DNA of 64,000 bases. It comes from an uncultured Bacteroidia bacterium (lineage in GTDB: Bacteria > Bacteroidota > Bacteroidia > Bacteroidales > UBA932). The notes beneath the pieces were generated by a model. That model worked only from the letters and a program-made list of their open reading frames with translations, ran no database searches and had not been told where the DNA came from. Positions within the stretch are counted from its first letter, which is position 1, and every line of letters begins with the position of its first letter. This document shows positions 1 through 8,592 of the stretch, in pieces. The stretch lies in NCBI GenBank assembly GCA_902790635.1, contig CADASN010000001.1:1-64000 (forward strand), given 5' to 3'. A program made the position numbers and the translations under genes.

Positions 1-468
1 CTGAAGGAGAAGGAGCGCACCAAGTTCCGCAAGGGCAACATCGGCTTTGTGTTCCAGAGCTTCAACCTGATCGACGAACTCAATGTGTATGAGAACATTG
101 AGCTGCCGCTGCGCTACCTGAACATCAGTGCCGGCGAACGCAAGGCCAAGGTCACGGACATCATGAAGCGGATGAACATCAGCCACCGGGCCAACCACTT
201 CCCGCAGCAGCTCTCCGGCGGTCAGCAGCAGCGCGTCGCCATCGCCCGTGCCGTCGTGGCCGGCCCGAAGCTGATCCTCGCGGATGAGCCCACCGGTAAC
301 CTGGACTCCAAGAACGGCAAAGAAGTGATGGACCTGCTGAAGGAACTGAACCAGGAAGGCACCACCATCGTGATGGTGACCCACTCCCAGAAGGACGCCG
401 CCTGCGCCCAGCGCACGATTGACCTCTTCGACGGCCAGATTGTTTCCGATGTCAAGAACGAACTCTAA
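1..468 (+). CDS. ABC transporter ATP-binding protein, MacB/LolD type (5' truncated)
   Basis: The frame is open from base 1, so the Walker A half lies outside the window. Visible in order: a Q-loop (FVFQSFNL), the ABC signature LSGGQQQRVAIARA, Walker B with D-loop (LILADEPTGNLD) and the H-loop histidine (MVTHSQ). This pattern is typical of the MacB/LolD/FtsE group, which energises FtsX-type permeases acting on periplasmic or outer-membrane substrates. The two FtsX-like permeases at 996 and 3950 on the same strand are the likely partners. The substrate cannot be read from sequence. The stop is followed after 5 bases by the stop of a convergent gene. Confidence 0.93.
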   Translation: MKEKERTKFRKGNIGFVFQSFNLIDELNVYENIELPLRYLNISAGERKAKVTDIMKRMNISHRANHFPQQLSGGQQQRVAIARAVVAGPKLILADEPTGNLDSKNGKEVMDLLKELNQEGTTIVMVTHSQKDAACAQRTIDLFDGQIVSDVKNEL

Positions 469-473
469 TGATG

Positions 474-974
474 TCACCCGCGGTGTGCTTTTTCCCACCG
501 GAGCAGCCAGTCCTTGCGCTTGAGGCCGGCGGCATAGCCGGTCAAGCTGCCGTCGGCGCCGATGACGCGGTGGCAGGGTACGATGAGCGCAATGGGGTTG
601 TGGCCCACGGCGCCGCCGACTGCCTGGGCGGACATCCGGCAGCGGCCGCTGTCAGCGGCCAGCCGGGTGGCAATCGCCCCATAGCTCATCGTGGCGCCAT
701 AGGGGATCTCGCGCAGGATCGCCCAGACAGCCTGACGGAAAGGCGTTCCCTGCGGGGCCAGCGGCGGCATGAAGTCGGGCACCTGCCCGTGGAAATAGCA
801 TTCGAGCCATCGACAGGTCTCTTCAAATACAGGAAGCCAATGCACAGGCGTATCCACGCCGGCCGGAACGGCAGCGTAAGCCTGACGCTCGAACCAAAGC
901 GCGGCGAGCGCTTTCCCGTCGCCCGCCATCCACATCCTGCCCAATGGCGAATCGTAATGCCAGAATGAATTCAT
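474..974 (-). CDS. ogt: methylated-DNA--[protein]-cysteine S-methyltransferase
   Basis: A 166-residue suicide enzyme that repairs O6-alkylguanine by transferring the alkyl group to its own cysteine. The active-site motif IVPCHRVIG is intact near the C-terminus, and the preceding IPYGATMSYGAIA segment fits the DNA-binding helix-turn-helix. There is no Ada-type N-terminal regulatory domain, so it is the Ogt/MGMT form. The start MNSFWHYDSPLGRM was chosen because a TAnnTTTG box lies 5 bases upstream on the reverse strand; the much longer open frame upstream is only a shadow of the permease gene. It sits head to head with the permease at 996, inside an ABC exporter locus. Confidence 0.92.
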   Translation of the reverse strand: MNSFWHYDSPLGRMWMAGDGKALAALWFERQAYAAVPAGVDTPVHWLPVFEETCRWLECYFHGQVPDFMPPLAPQGTPFRQAVWAILREIPYGATMSYGAIATRLAADSGRCRMSAQAVGGAVGHNPIALIVPCHRVIGADGSLTGYAAGLKRKDWLLRWEKAHRG

Positions 975-979
975 CCTTG

Positions 980-987
980 CAAAGATA
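980..987 (-). promoter_or_regulatory. -7 promoter element of the methyltransferase gene
   Basis: On the reverse strand these bases read TATCTTTG, a perfect TAnnTTTG. The ATG at 974 starts only 5 bases downstream, so the transcript is probably leaderless or nearly so. Confidence 0.55.
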
Positions 988-995
988 GGACAAAA

Positions 996-3296
996 ATGAA
1001 AAGTTACCTCAAATTCCTCTCCCGCAACAAGCTCTACACTGCCATCGAGGCGGTGGGGCTCATCGTAAGCCTGGCGTTCGTGATTATCATCGGCTGCTAC
1101 ACGTGGCAGCAGTTTGCCGTGACCCGGGAAGCGAAGGATTACAAGCGTGTTTATGCGCTGACCAGCGGGAATGAGTGGATTTCCGCCTGGCCCGGAGAAC
1201 TGGCAGCGGTAGTGGACCGTGTCCCGGATGTCGAGGCTGCGGGAAGGATCAATATGCACGGAGCCGCTGCATGGTTTAATGGCGGAAAGGTGCAAGGGAA
1301 TCCTGATGTCTATGAGATCGATCCGGAGATCTTCGAGTTCCTGCCCCAGACCTTCGTCTCCGGGGATGCAAGTGTCTTGCAGGACAGGAACCAGGTGCTG
1401 TTGGGCGAGAAGTTCGCCCGGCGGATCTCTCCGGATATGGATCCGGTGGGCAAGACCATTACGGTACGCAATGACACCTGCATTGTCGGGGGTATCATCC
1501 GGGGGAACGAAAGATCGGTCCTGAAAGAAGGTGACATCTATCGTGCTTTCAAGGAGCCCGATGCGCCATCCACGTCGGAATTCACCATCCCGGTGGACCT
1601 GGTGCTGGTCCGTTTCCGGGAAGGGGCCGATCATCAGGCCGTAAGGACGCTCATCGACACGGTCGTCACCCGGGAATTCTCCCGGATGTACTCGGCCAGG
1701 AAGCCGGAGCGTTCCATGACCATGCCGTTCAAGGATCTCTATTTCTATCATGGGGGGAATGTTACGAAACAGGGCAACTCCTCGCTGGTCTATGCCTTGA
1801 TCGCCGTCGGGATCCTGCTGCTGGCTTCCGCCCTGTTCAACTACATCAACCTCAGTGTGGCCCTCGCGGGCAAACGGGCCAAGGAAATGGCCATCCGTTC
1901 CACGCTGGGAGAGTCCGGAAGCCGGATCCGCTGGCGTTATGTCTCGGAGTCCGTCCTGTTCGTTGCCGTCTGCCTGGCGCTGGCTTTCCTGCTGGCCCGG
2001 GCGCTGGAGCCTGTCTTCAACCGGTACATGGCCGGAGATATCGGTCTCGAGGTGTCCGCTTCGCCGCTTTATCTGGGCGCTTATGCCTTGCTGGCCGTCC
2101 TGATCGGCCTGGTCTCCGGACTGATTCCTGCGTGGATGACTTCCCGTTACAAGCCGGTAGAAGTCATCAAGGGTGAGCAGCGCCGGCAGACAAAGACGGT
2201 CTTGGCCAAAGTCTTCATCATCATCCAGAATGTGATTACCGTTGCACTGATTTCCCTCGTCCTGGTCATGGAACTTCAGTACCATCACCTGGTCAATATG
2301 CCGATAGGGGCGGATGTGGATGAACTTTACTTCATCTCCAGCGGAACGGTGGGGAAAGATATCCTGGCGCAAAAGCCTTATGTCGAGAGGATCGGCACCA
2401 GCAACGGTTTCCCGAGCCAGGGTCAAATGAATCTTTCCACGGCTGTCGACGGGCAGAAAGTCTTCGTGGGTGTACTCCAATGTGACGAGGAGGCTTTCGA
2501 CATGTTCGGTTTCGGGATGGTGAAGGATTTCGGAACCCCGAGGATGAACTCCTTGTGGTTCACGGAATCTGCGGCCAAGGTGTTCTCCCTGGATGAAGAG
2601 AACCCCAGCCTGCCGGAGGCCTTTGCTTTTTTCTTGGGAAACTCTCATGTCGGAGGAATCATAAAAGATTATGCCGTCAAAGGTCCTTCCGAGGTAGAAG
2701 GCAACCAGATCGGCATCGTGTCCATCGAGAATCTGGAGTACAACTCGATGGTCGTCCTGAAGCTGAACCGCTTCGATGACGAAGTCAGAGCCGAACTGAA
2801 AGAGATCGGGCGCAGCGAGAGCCTCCGGCTGACGGGGGAGGAAGAATATGGGGAAAAGCGTTATGGATATATCCCGGAATTGATCGAGAAGAGTATGGAG
2901 ACCACGCGCAACTTCATCAGCCTGATCGAACTCTTCATGCTCCTGGCGACCCTGATCTCCTTGCTGGGCCTGGTTGCGATGAGCGCCTATTATACCGGGA
3001 TGCAGACCCGGAACATCGCCATCCGCAAGGTCTTCGGCGGCACCGTCACCTCCGAGACGGTGCGTTCGGTCCGCGAATACATGATCTTGGTCGGCATCGC
3101 CGTCCTCATCGGCATACCTATTGCTATCTTCCTGTCCGAACGGTATTTGCGCCAGTTCTGGTATCGGATCGACCACTACGGCTGGGTGTTTGTCGCCGGC
3201 GCCCTCATCGCCCTGACCATCTCCTTCCTCGCCGTGCTTTGGCAGACCCTCAAGGCCGCGAAGACCAATCCGGCAGAAGAACTGAAGAAAGAATAG
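996..3296 (+). CDS. FtsX-like ABC permease with MacB-type periplasmic domain (first paralogue)
   Basis: A 766-residue inner-membrane permease. One membrane helix lies near residues 16-36, followed by a periplasmic MacB-like core to about residue 250, a first FtsX block of three helices (about 265-390), a second soluble region and a second FtsX block ending in a C-terminal helix and TNPAEELKKE. This duplicated-FtsX layout is common in Bacteroidetes. It shares the first 18 residues (MKSYLKFLSRNKLYTAIE) and overall architecture with the permease at 3950, so the pair arose by duplication. It likely works with the ATPase at the left edge. Substrate unknown. Confidence 0.88.
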   Translation: MKSYLKFLSRNKLYTAIEAVGLIVSLAFVIIIGCYTWQQFAVTREAKDYKRVYALTSGNEWISAWPGELAAVVDRVPDVEAAGRINMHGAAAWFNGGKVQGNPDVYEIDPEIFEFLPQTFVSGDASVLQDRNQVLLGEKFARRISPDMDPVGKTITVRNDTCIVGGIIRGNERSVLKEGDIYRAFKEPDAPSTSEFTIPVDLVLVRFREGADHQAVRTLIDTVVTREFSRMYSARKPERSMTMPFKDLYFYHGGNVTKQGNSSLVYALIAVGILLLASALFNYINLSVALAGKRAKEMAIRSTLGESGSRIRWRYVSESVLFVAVCLALAFLLARALEPVFNRYMAGDIGLEVSASPLYLGAYALLAVLIGLVSGLIPAWMTSRYKPVEVIKGEQRRQTKTVLAKVFIIIQNVITVALISLVLVMELQYHHLVNMPIGADVDELYFISSGTVGKDILAQKPYVERIGTSNGFPSQGQMNLSTAVDGQKVFVGVLQCDEEAFDMFGFGMVKDFGTPRMNSLWFTESAAKVFSLDEENPSLPEAFAFFLGNSHVGGIIKDYAVKGPSEVEGNQIGIVSIENLEYNSMVVLKLNRFDDEVRAELKEIGRSESLRLTGEEEYGEKRYGYIPELIEKSMETTRNFISLIELFMLLATLISLLGLVAMSAYYTGMQTRNIAIRKVFGGTVTSETVRSVREYMILVGIAVLIGIPIAIFLSERYLRQFWYRIDHYGWVFVAGALIALTISFLAVLWQTLKAAKTNPAEELKKE

Positions 3297-3323
3297 ATCC
3301 TTCGCTTCGCTCAGGATGACAGG

Positions 3324-3905
3324 TCAGTCTCCCATATTCTGCTCAAATCCTATGCGTCGTCTCGGTTCCTTCTTCCTTTCTTCAATACGGGATGATAGTT
3401 CCGCTATGGCCAGGTACAGATTGTCGATGTCTTCCCGGACGTCCTCAGAGAGATCGTTCACGATACCGAGGTTTTCCTCTTGCTGGAGCGATAGCAGATC
3501 CACCTTGGCCCGAAGTTCTTTGATCTCGGCAGACATGGAAGATGCGACGGAAAGATACTCTCTGACCTGCACGAATGCACGCATTATGGCAATATTGGCA
3601 GCAATGGCAATGTCGCTATGCAGGAGACCGGCAAGCATCGCTACCCCCTGTTCGGTAAAGGCAAAAGGTGGCGCAGACTTGGGCCTGGTGGTTGTCATCA
3701 CAGATTGTGATGACATATCAGTCCATTCTTCTTCTGTCAAACGGAACATAAAGTCCGGAGGGAATCGTTTGAGGTTTCTCTTTACGGCTTGGTTTAATGA
3801 CCGCGTTTCTACCTGGTACAGCTTTGCCAGGTCAGAATCCAACATTACTTTTAGTCCTCGAATCTCATAGATGAGGTTTTGTACAAACATCAGATCGTTA
3901 CTCAT
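3324..3905 (-). CDS. ORF6N domain-containing DNA-binding protein
   Basis: A 193-residue protein. Residues 1-90 fit the ORF6N domain (IYEIRGLKVMLDSDLAKLY, then NLKRFPPDFMF and FAFTEQGVAML), a small DNA-binding domain first known from phage antirepressor-like proteins. The C-terminal half looks helical, with a predicted coiled coil around residues 125-170. Such genes are frequent in Bacteroidetes chromosomes, often outside prophages, and their targets are unknown. It is inserted on the opposite strand between the two FtsX paralogues with its own promoter. No other phage gene is nearby. Confidence 0.85.
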   Translation of the reverse strand: MSNDLMFVQNLIYEIRGLKVMLDSDLAKLYQVETRSLNQAVKRNLKRFPPDFMFRLTEEEWTDMSSQSVMTTTRPKSAPPFAFTEQGVAMLAGLLHSDIAIAANIAIMRAFVQVREYLSVASSMSAEIKELRAKVDLLSLQQEENLGIVNDLSEDVREDIDNLYLAIAELSSRIEERKKEPRRRIGFEQNMGD

Positions 3906-3927
3906 AGTTAAACAAGTTTGGTTTCTT

Positions 3928-3935
3928 CAAATATA
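3928..3935 (-). promoter_or_regulatory. -7 promoter element of the ORF6N gene
   Basis: Reads TATATTTG on the reverse strand (perfect TAnnTTTG), with the ATG at 3905 about 22 bases downstream. No clear TTTG is seen at the -33 distance. Confidence 0.45.
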
Positions 3936-3949
3936 CGAAAATTGTTGAA

Positions 3950-6235
3950 ATGAAAAGTTACCTGAAATTCCTCTCCCGCAACAAGCTGTACACCGCCATC
4001 GAGTTCTTCGGGCTGGCGGTGAGTCTGGCGTTCGTGATCATCATCGGCTCCTATGTGTGGCAGCAATATGCCGTGACGCGGGAGAATCCGGATCGGGAGC
4101 GGATCTATCTGCCGGGACTGCCCGATAATCCGGGACTTACCTACGGCTTCCCTGGGGTGGTCACGGAAATACCTGAAATAGAGGAGGTTGCCATGTTGTG
4201 CCCCCTCGGGCTTACCTATAAAGAAAGCGAGGTGCTGTACTGCGCCGCCGTAAACCGCAGTTTTTTCGACCTGTTCCCGAACTATCGTTTTGTGGAAGGA
4301 AGCGCGGACGTGATCTCCTCGAATTCCAATGCCATCGTGTCGGAGTCCTTTGCCCGCAAGAATGACATCTCGGTCGGGGATGATATAAAGCTGAGTGAGA
4401 ATGAATTTAACGTCGCGGCCGTCCTGGAAGATCGGGAAGGAAGCGTTTTCCGGTATTATGAAGTATTTCTGCCCGCAGGACTGTACAAAGACCGGTACGA
4501 TCCCTTCGACAATTTCGGCAGTACCATCACTTTCCTGAAGGTGCGTCCGGGGACGGACCGCAACGTGCTTTATGATAAGTTGGAAACGCTATGCAAGAAG
4601 GTGTATCCGGATATCTACGGACAGAGTTTTTTCGACCGTCTGGATCTGTTCCGCTTCGATGAACTGTTTTTCCGGGACACGGAAATGCGTTTCCGTCATG
4701 GCGACCTGCGAACCATCCGGGTGCTTCTCCTGGTGGGACTCCTGCTCCTGCTTTCCGCCATCTTCAATTATGTCAACCTCTCTCTCGCACTTACGGCGAA
4801 AAGGGCCAGGGAAATGGCTGTGAGGCAGTTATCGGGAGCTTCAAAAGTGCAGATTGTTGGAAAATACATTGCGGAATCCATCCTTTTCACAGCCATGTGT
4901 TTTGGTGCGGGCTTATTGCTGGCCGAAGCTTTCTGCCCGCTCATGAACCGGCTGCTGAGTAATCCGGATATTCCCATCCGGGTCGCCTGGTCACCCGGGT
5001 ACGTCGTTGCCTATGTGGGAATCGTCCTCGCTGTCGGTACGTTGTGTGGCGTCATTCCGGCTGTCATGGCCGGCAGATACAACGCGCTGGAAGTGATGAA
5101 GGGTGGCTACCGGCGCAGGACCAAGATGGTCCTGAGCAAGGTTTTCATCGTGCTGCAGAACGCCCTGGCGGTCATCCTGATAGCCCTCGCCGTCACGATG
5201 GAAGCGCAGATGCGCAAGACCCAGAACCGGCCGATGCATTGCGACATAACGGACAAATTCAATCTTTCCTTCATCACGATGGAAGACCAGACGCCTTTGA
5301 AAGATGCCCTGGATCGCCTCCCGTTCGTGAAACGGATCGGCAAGTGCTCCGGCGTACCCGGCACCAATCCGGGAGGGCAGTACAGCACCACAAGGGATGG
5401 GAAGGACATCCTGTATCGGCTCTTCAGGATGGACAGTACGGCTTTCCGGATGTTCGATTTTGAGATTTTGAAGGATTATAATGCTCCGGTTTTCAACAGC
5501 GTCTGGTTCTCCGACGAAAGTTTCGCGGCCACGGGTTTCGATGACGACTATCAGGATATCAGCGTGCTGTCTCAAAGGACGACCGGGTGCGACCAGCTGG
5601 CGGGTGTTTTCAAGGCTTTTCCTACGAATAGCGCCAACATGGGAGAAGAGGAGTACGCTATCATCTCCGTCGTGCGGCCGGAAGACATCTGGGTCGGCAG
5701 TTTTCTGATCGAGACAAGCGGTGACAGGAAAGAGGCGCAGTCGAAGATCATGGAAGTGTATGAGGAATATGCCAAGGACCGTGAGGTTTACCTGAATTAT
5801 CCTTCGTGGGTAGATGAGAACATAGAGGAGGCGTGGAAGCCTGCCCGGAACAATATGCGCCTGGTAGAGATCTTCATGCTGCTTTCCATCCTGCTTTCCC
5901 TGCTCGGGCTGGTGGCTATGAGCACCTACTATGCCGACGAGAAATCCCGCGACATCGCCGTCCGGAAGGTCTTCGGCGGTACGGTGGATACGGAGGCCTG
6001 GCGCACGATCCGGGACTATATGCTGCTGGTGGGGCTGGCCTGCGTCATCGGTGTCCCGGTTGCGGTCTTTGTGGTTCAGGAGTACCTGAAGGATTTCATA
6101 TATAGGCTGGAAGGCTATTGGTGGATCTTTGTCCTGGCCGTGCTCCTTTCCGGCCTGATCGCCTGGCTCTCGGTCATCTGGCAGGTGCTGAAGGCCGCCC
6201 GGACCAACCCGGCGGTGGAGCTGAAGAAAGAATAA
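3950..6235 (+). CDS. FtsX-like ABC permease with MacB-type periplasmic domain (second paralogue)
   Basis: A 761-residue permease with the same plan as the gene at 996: N-terminal helix, periplasmic core, FtsX block around residues 255-390, second soluble region, second FtsX block, and a C-terminal TNPAVELKKE almost identical to its paralogue. The membrane and terminal parts are conserved between the two copies while the periplasmic parts diverge, suggesting different substrates or partners around one transport mechanism. Its start overlaps the promoter region of the divergent ORF6N gene. Confidence 0.88.
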   Translation: MKSYLKFLSRNKLYTAIEFFGLAVSLAFVIIIGSYVWQQYAVTRENPDRERIYLPGLPDNPGLTYGFPGVVTEIPEIEEVAMLCPLGLTYKESEVLYCAAVNRSFFDLFPNYRFVEGSADVISSNSNAIVSESFARKNDISVGDDIKLSENEFNVAAVLEDREGSVFRYYEVFLPAGLYKDRYDPFDNFGSTITFLKVRPGTDRNVLYDKLETLCKKVYPDIYGQSFFDRLDLFRFDELFFRDTEMRFRHGDLRTIRVLLLVGLLLLLSAIFNYVNLSLALTAKRAREMAVRQLSGASKVQIVGKYIAESILFTAMCFGAGLLLAEAFCPLMNRLLSNPDIPIRVAWSPGYVVAYVGIVLAVGTLCGVIPAVMAGRYNALEVMKGGYRRRTKMVLSKVFIVLQNALAVILIALAVTMEAQMRKTQNRPMHCDITDKFNLSFITMEDQTPLKDALDRLPFVKRIGKCSGVPGTNPGGQYSTTRDGKDILYRLFRMDSTAFRMFDFEILKDYNAPVFNSVWFSDESFAATGFDDDYQDISVLSQRTTGCDQLAGVFKAFPTNSANMGEEEYAIISVVRPEDIWVGSFLIETSGDRKEAQSKIMEVYEEYAKDREVYLNYPSWVDENIEEAWKPARNNMRLVEIFMLLSILLSLLGLVAMSTYYADEKSRDIAVRKVFGGTVDTEAWRTIRDYMLLVGLACVIGVPVAVFVVQEYLKDFIYRLEGYWWIFVLAVLLSGLIAWLSVIWQVLKAARTNPAVELKKE

Positions 6236-6245
6236 TCGCCCGATA

Positions 6246-6276
6246 TTTGCTTTTAATGAAATAATTGATAACTTTG
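6246..6276 (+). promoter_or_regulatory. promoter of the his operon (Bacteroidetes -33/-7)
   Basis: TTTG at 6246-6249 and TAACTTTG at 6269-6276 are separated by exactly 19 bases, an ideal match to the Bacteroidetes housekeeping consensus. The leader ORF begins only 7 bases after the -7 element, so its transcript should start at or just before its own ATG. Confidence 0.75.
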
Positions 6277-6283
6277 TATCCGT

Positions 6284-6325
6284 ATGAAGAAATACAACGC
6301 ATACCACCATCACCACCGAGTCTGA
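6284..6325 (+). CDS. hisL: histidine operon leader peptide
   Basis: A 13-codon ORF reading MKKYNAYHHHHRV and then TGA. Four consecutive His codons (CAC CAT CAC CAC, 6305-6316) lie just before the stop, as in enterobacterial HisL. It is followed by an intrinsic terminator at 6366-6401 and then hisG. A ribosome starved for charged His-tRNA would stall here and free the bases from about 6326 onward. The peptide itself probably has no other function. The composition, position and downstream terminator together make chance unlikely. Confidence 0.8.
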   Translation: MKKYNAYHHHHRV

Positions 6326-6425
6326 GGATCCGGTAGGTCGACGCGTGTATGCGTAAGCGATTGTGCGAGGCTTGCCGGGATGCCGGGAGGCCTCGTTTTT
6401 TGATGTGTCCGGCCAGCAGGCCGGA
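6326..6425 (+). promoter_or_regulatory. his attenuator region (candidate antiterminator segments)
   Basis: GGATCCGG at 6326-6333 can pair imperfectly with CCGGGATGCC at 6375-6384, which is the upper stem of the terminator, so the two folds compete. A further perfect 7-bp hairpin with an AGCA loop (6408-6425) lies between the terminator and the hisG start. The pairing was worked out by eye, without energies. Confidence 0.5.
6366..6401 (+). terminator. intrinsic terminator (attenuator) before hisG
   Basis: CGAGGC at 6366-6371 pairs with GCCTCG at 6390-6395. The helix continues through a T-G wobble and a T-A pair, one mismatch and CCGG/CCGG around a GATG loop. Six Ts follow immediately (6396-6401). 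It lies between the leader peptide stop and hisG, so read-through is needed for expression of the operon. Confidence 0.8.
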
Positions 6426-6450
6426 GGAAACGCAAGTTAGTAGAAAGAAT

Positions 6451-7302
6451 ATGCTCAGATTAGCCATCCAATCCAAGGGGCGCCTCAACGAGGAAAGCAC
6501 CGCCCTGCTGCGCGAGATCGGGATCGACATCGACGATTCGCGCCGGAAGTTCCTGGCCCAGGCCCCGAACTTTCCCCTTGAACTTCTCTATATGCGCGAC
6601 GATGATATCCCGCAGGTTGTCGCCAGCGGCACGGCGGCCCTCGGCATCGTCGGCCTCAATGAAGTCGAAGAACGCGGCTTCGACGTGGAGATCGTCAAGA
6701 AGCTCGGCTTCGGGGCCTGCCGTATCTCCCTGGCCGTCCCCAAGAGCGCAGACTACGACGGACCGCAGTGGTTCGCCGGCAAGCGCATCGCTACCTCTTA
6801 TCCCAAGATTCTCCGCAAATGGTTGGACGAGAACGGCATCCAGGCGCAGATCGAGGTGATCACCGGCTCCGTGGAGATCGCCCCGGCGGCCGACATCGCC
6901 GACGCCATCTTCGATATCGTCTCCTCCGGCGGCACGCTGGTCAGCAACGGCCTGCGCGAAGTGGAGAAGGTTTTCTTCTCCGAAGCCGTGCTCATCTCCA
7001 ACGGCCGGCTGGCCGAAGAGGACCGGCAGACCCTGGACGAGATGCTCTTCCGCATCGAGTCCGCGATGGTGAGCCGCCGCAAGAAATACATCCTGATGAA
7101 CATCCCGCAGGCTTCCGTCGAAGAGGCCACGCGCATCCTGCCTGCCATGCGCAGCCCGACGGTCATGCCGCTGGCCGCCGAAGGCTGGTGCTCCCTGCAC
7201 TCCGTGGTGGAAGAGTCCGAACTCTGGGACAAAATCCGCCTGCTCAAGGCCATCGGCGCCGAGGGTATCCTGGTGCTCAATATCGACAAGATCATTCCGT
7301 AG
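6451..7302 (+). CDS. hisG: ATP phosphoribosyltransferase, long form
   Basis: Catalyses the first step of histidine synthesis, joining ATP and PRPP. At 283 residues it is the long HisG, whose C-terminal ACT-like domain (roughly residues 205-283) mediates histidine feedback inhibition. The N-terminus MLRLAIQSKGRLNEES and the catalytic-domain segment GSVEIAPAADIADAIFD are characteristic. The frame is open upstream to 6349, but that stretch is the attenuator, and the ATG at 6451 matches the family start. First structural gene of the operon; hisD follows after 3 bases. Confidence 0.96.
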   Translation: MLRLAIQSKGRLNEESTALLREIGIDIDDSRRKFLAQAPNFPLELLYMRDDDIPQVVASGTAALGIVGLNEVEERGFDVEIVKKLGFGACRISLAVPKSADYDGPQWFAGKRIATSYPKILRKWLDENGIQAQIEVITGSVEIAPAADIADAIFDIVSSGGTLVSNGLREVEKVFFSEAVLISNGRLAEEDRQTLDEMLFRIESAMVSRRKKYILMNIPQASVEEATRILPAMRSPTVMPLAAEGWCSLHSVVEESELWDKIRLLKAIGAEGILVLNIDKIIP

Positions 7303-7305
7303 GCC

Positions 7306-8592
7306 ATGGAACGCTACGACAATCCTCCGAAATCGCGCTGGGCGGAGCTCTGCCTGCGCCCCGCCAGCGAAAATCCGCTGGTACGGGAGCGCGTGGAAGC
7401 CATCCTGCAGCGCGTGCGCGAACAGGGCGATGAAGCGCTCCGCGCCCTGTCGCTCGAGATAGACCGACGCCCCCTGGACGCAATCGAAGTCACGCCCGGG
7501 GAGATCGAAGCAGCTTGCGTGCAGGTCAGCGACGCTGTCAAGCAGGCCGTCGCGGCGGCCGAATCCAACATCCGGGCCTTCCACGAGGCACAGCAGCCCC
7601 GGGAGGTCTGCGTACTGACCGCCCCGGGCGTGCGCTGCCTCCAGCGGCCCGTCCCCATTGGCAAAGTCGGCCTCTACATCCCCGGCGGGACCGCTCCCCT
7701 CTTCTCCACCGTACTGATGCTCGCCGTTCCGGCCCGCATCGCCGGCTGCCCGGAGGTCGTGCTCTGCACCCCCACGGGACGTGACGGACGGGTCAACGCC
7801 GAAGTCCTCTATACGGCCGCATACTGCGGTGTGCGGCGCATCTTCAAACTCGGCGGCGCCCAGGCTGTCGCCGCGATGGCTTACGGCACGCAGACCGTCC
7901 CCAAGGTGGACAAGATCTTCGGCCCCGGCAACCAATACGTCACCACGGCCAAGCAGCTGCTCTCCGCCGGCACGGTGGCCATCGACATGCCCGCAGGGCC
8001 CTCCGAAGTGATGGTCATCGCCGACAGTACGACGCCCCCGTCCTTCGCCGCGGCCGACCTGCTCTCGCAGGCGGAGCACGGCCCGGACAGCCAGGTGATG
8101 CTGGTCTGCGACAGTTCCGCGACGGCCGATGCCGTCGAGCGGGAGGTAGAGCGGCAGACGGCCTCCCTGCCGCGTGCGGATTTCGCGCTGCAGGCGCTGG
8201 GCAAGAGCCGCTGCGTCATTTTCTCCGCGGAGGAGGATGTCATCGCTTTCGCGAACGCCTATGCCCCCGAGCACCTCATCATCGCCACCCGCGAGCCCTG
8301 GCCCGTCGCGGACCGGATCACGGCGGCCGGCAGCGTCTTCGTGGGCGCCTGGACGCCGGAAAGCGCGGGCGACTATGCCTCCGGCACGAACCACACCCTG
8401 CCCACCTGCGGCTGGGCCCGCTCCTTCAGCGGGGTCAACCTCGACAGCTACTACCGCAAGATGACCCTCCAGGAGCTCACGCCCGCAGGCTTGCAACAGC
8501 TGGCCGGGACCATTGTCACGATGGCGGAAGCCGAAGGCCTGCAGGCCCACGCCCAAGCCGTCAAGATCAGAACCGCCTATGGAGAGAAGTAG
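7306..8592 (+). CDS. hisD: histidinol dehydrogenase
   Basis: A 428-residue zinc enzyme that oxidises L-histidinol to histidine in two NAD-dependent steps. Family hallmarks include PIGKVGLYIPGGTAPLFSTV, KIFGPGNQYVT, PAGPSEVMVIAD, QAEHGPDSQ and the C-terminal SGVNLDSYYRKMT. Length is normal. It starts 3 bases after hisG and overlaps hisC by 14 bases, so translation is probably coupled. Confidence 0.97.
   Translation: MERYDNPPKSRWAELCLRPASENPLVRERVEAILQRVREQGDEALRALSLEIDRRPLDAIEVTPGEIEAACVQVSDAVKQAVAAAESNIRAFHEAQQPREVCVLTAPGVRCLQRPVPIGKVGLYIPGGTAPLFSTVLMLAVPARIAGCPEVVLCTPTGRDGRVNAEVLYTAAYCGVRRIFKLGGAQAVAAMAYGTQTVPKVDKIFGPGNQYVTTAKQLLSAGTVAIDMPAGPSEVMVIADSTTPPSFAAADLLSQAEHGPDSQVMLVCDSSATADAVEREVERQTASLPRADFALQALGKSRCVIFSAEEDVIAFANAYAPEHLIIATREPWPVADRITAAGSVFVGAWTPESAGDYASGTNHTLPTCGWARSFSGVNLDSYYRKMTLQELTPAGLQQLAGTIVTMAEAEGLQAHAQAVKIRTAYGEK

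Noticed and set aside
474-3176. A 900-codon reverse-strand open frame spanning the methyltransferase and the whole permease gene
   Set aside because: Only its last 166 codons look like a protein. The rest is the antisense of the FtsX permease in GC-rich DNA, and a promoter sits just before the internal ATG.
3299-3322. Short CTTCGCTCAGGATGAC-type sequence with an ATCCT/AGGAT hairpin after the first permease
   Set aside because: A 5-bp stem without a T-run is too weak to call a terminator, and one copy is not enough to call a repeat family.
6349-6450. In-frame N-terminal extension of hisG
   Set aside because: The extra 34 codons translate the attenuator terminator and do not resemble HisG; the family start matches the ATG at 6451.
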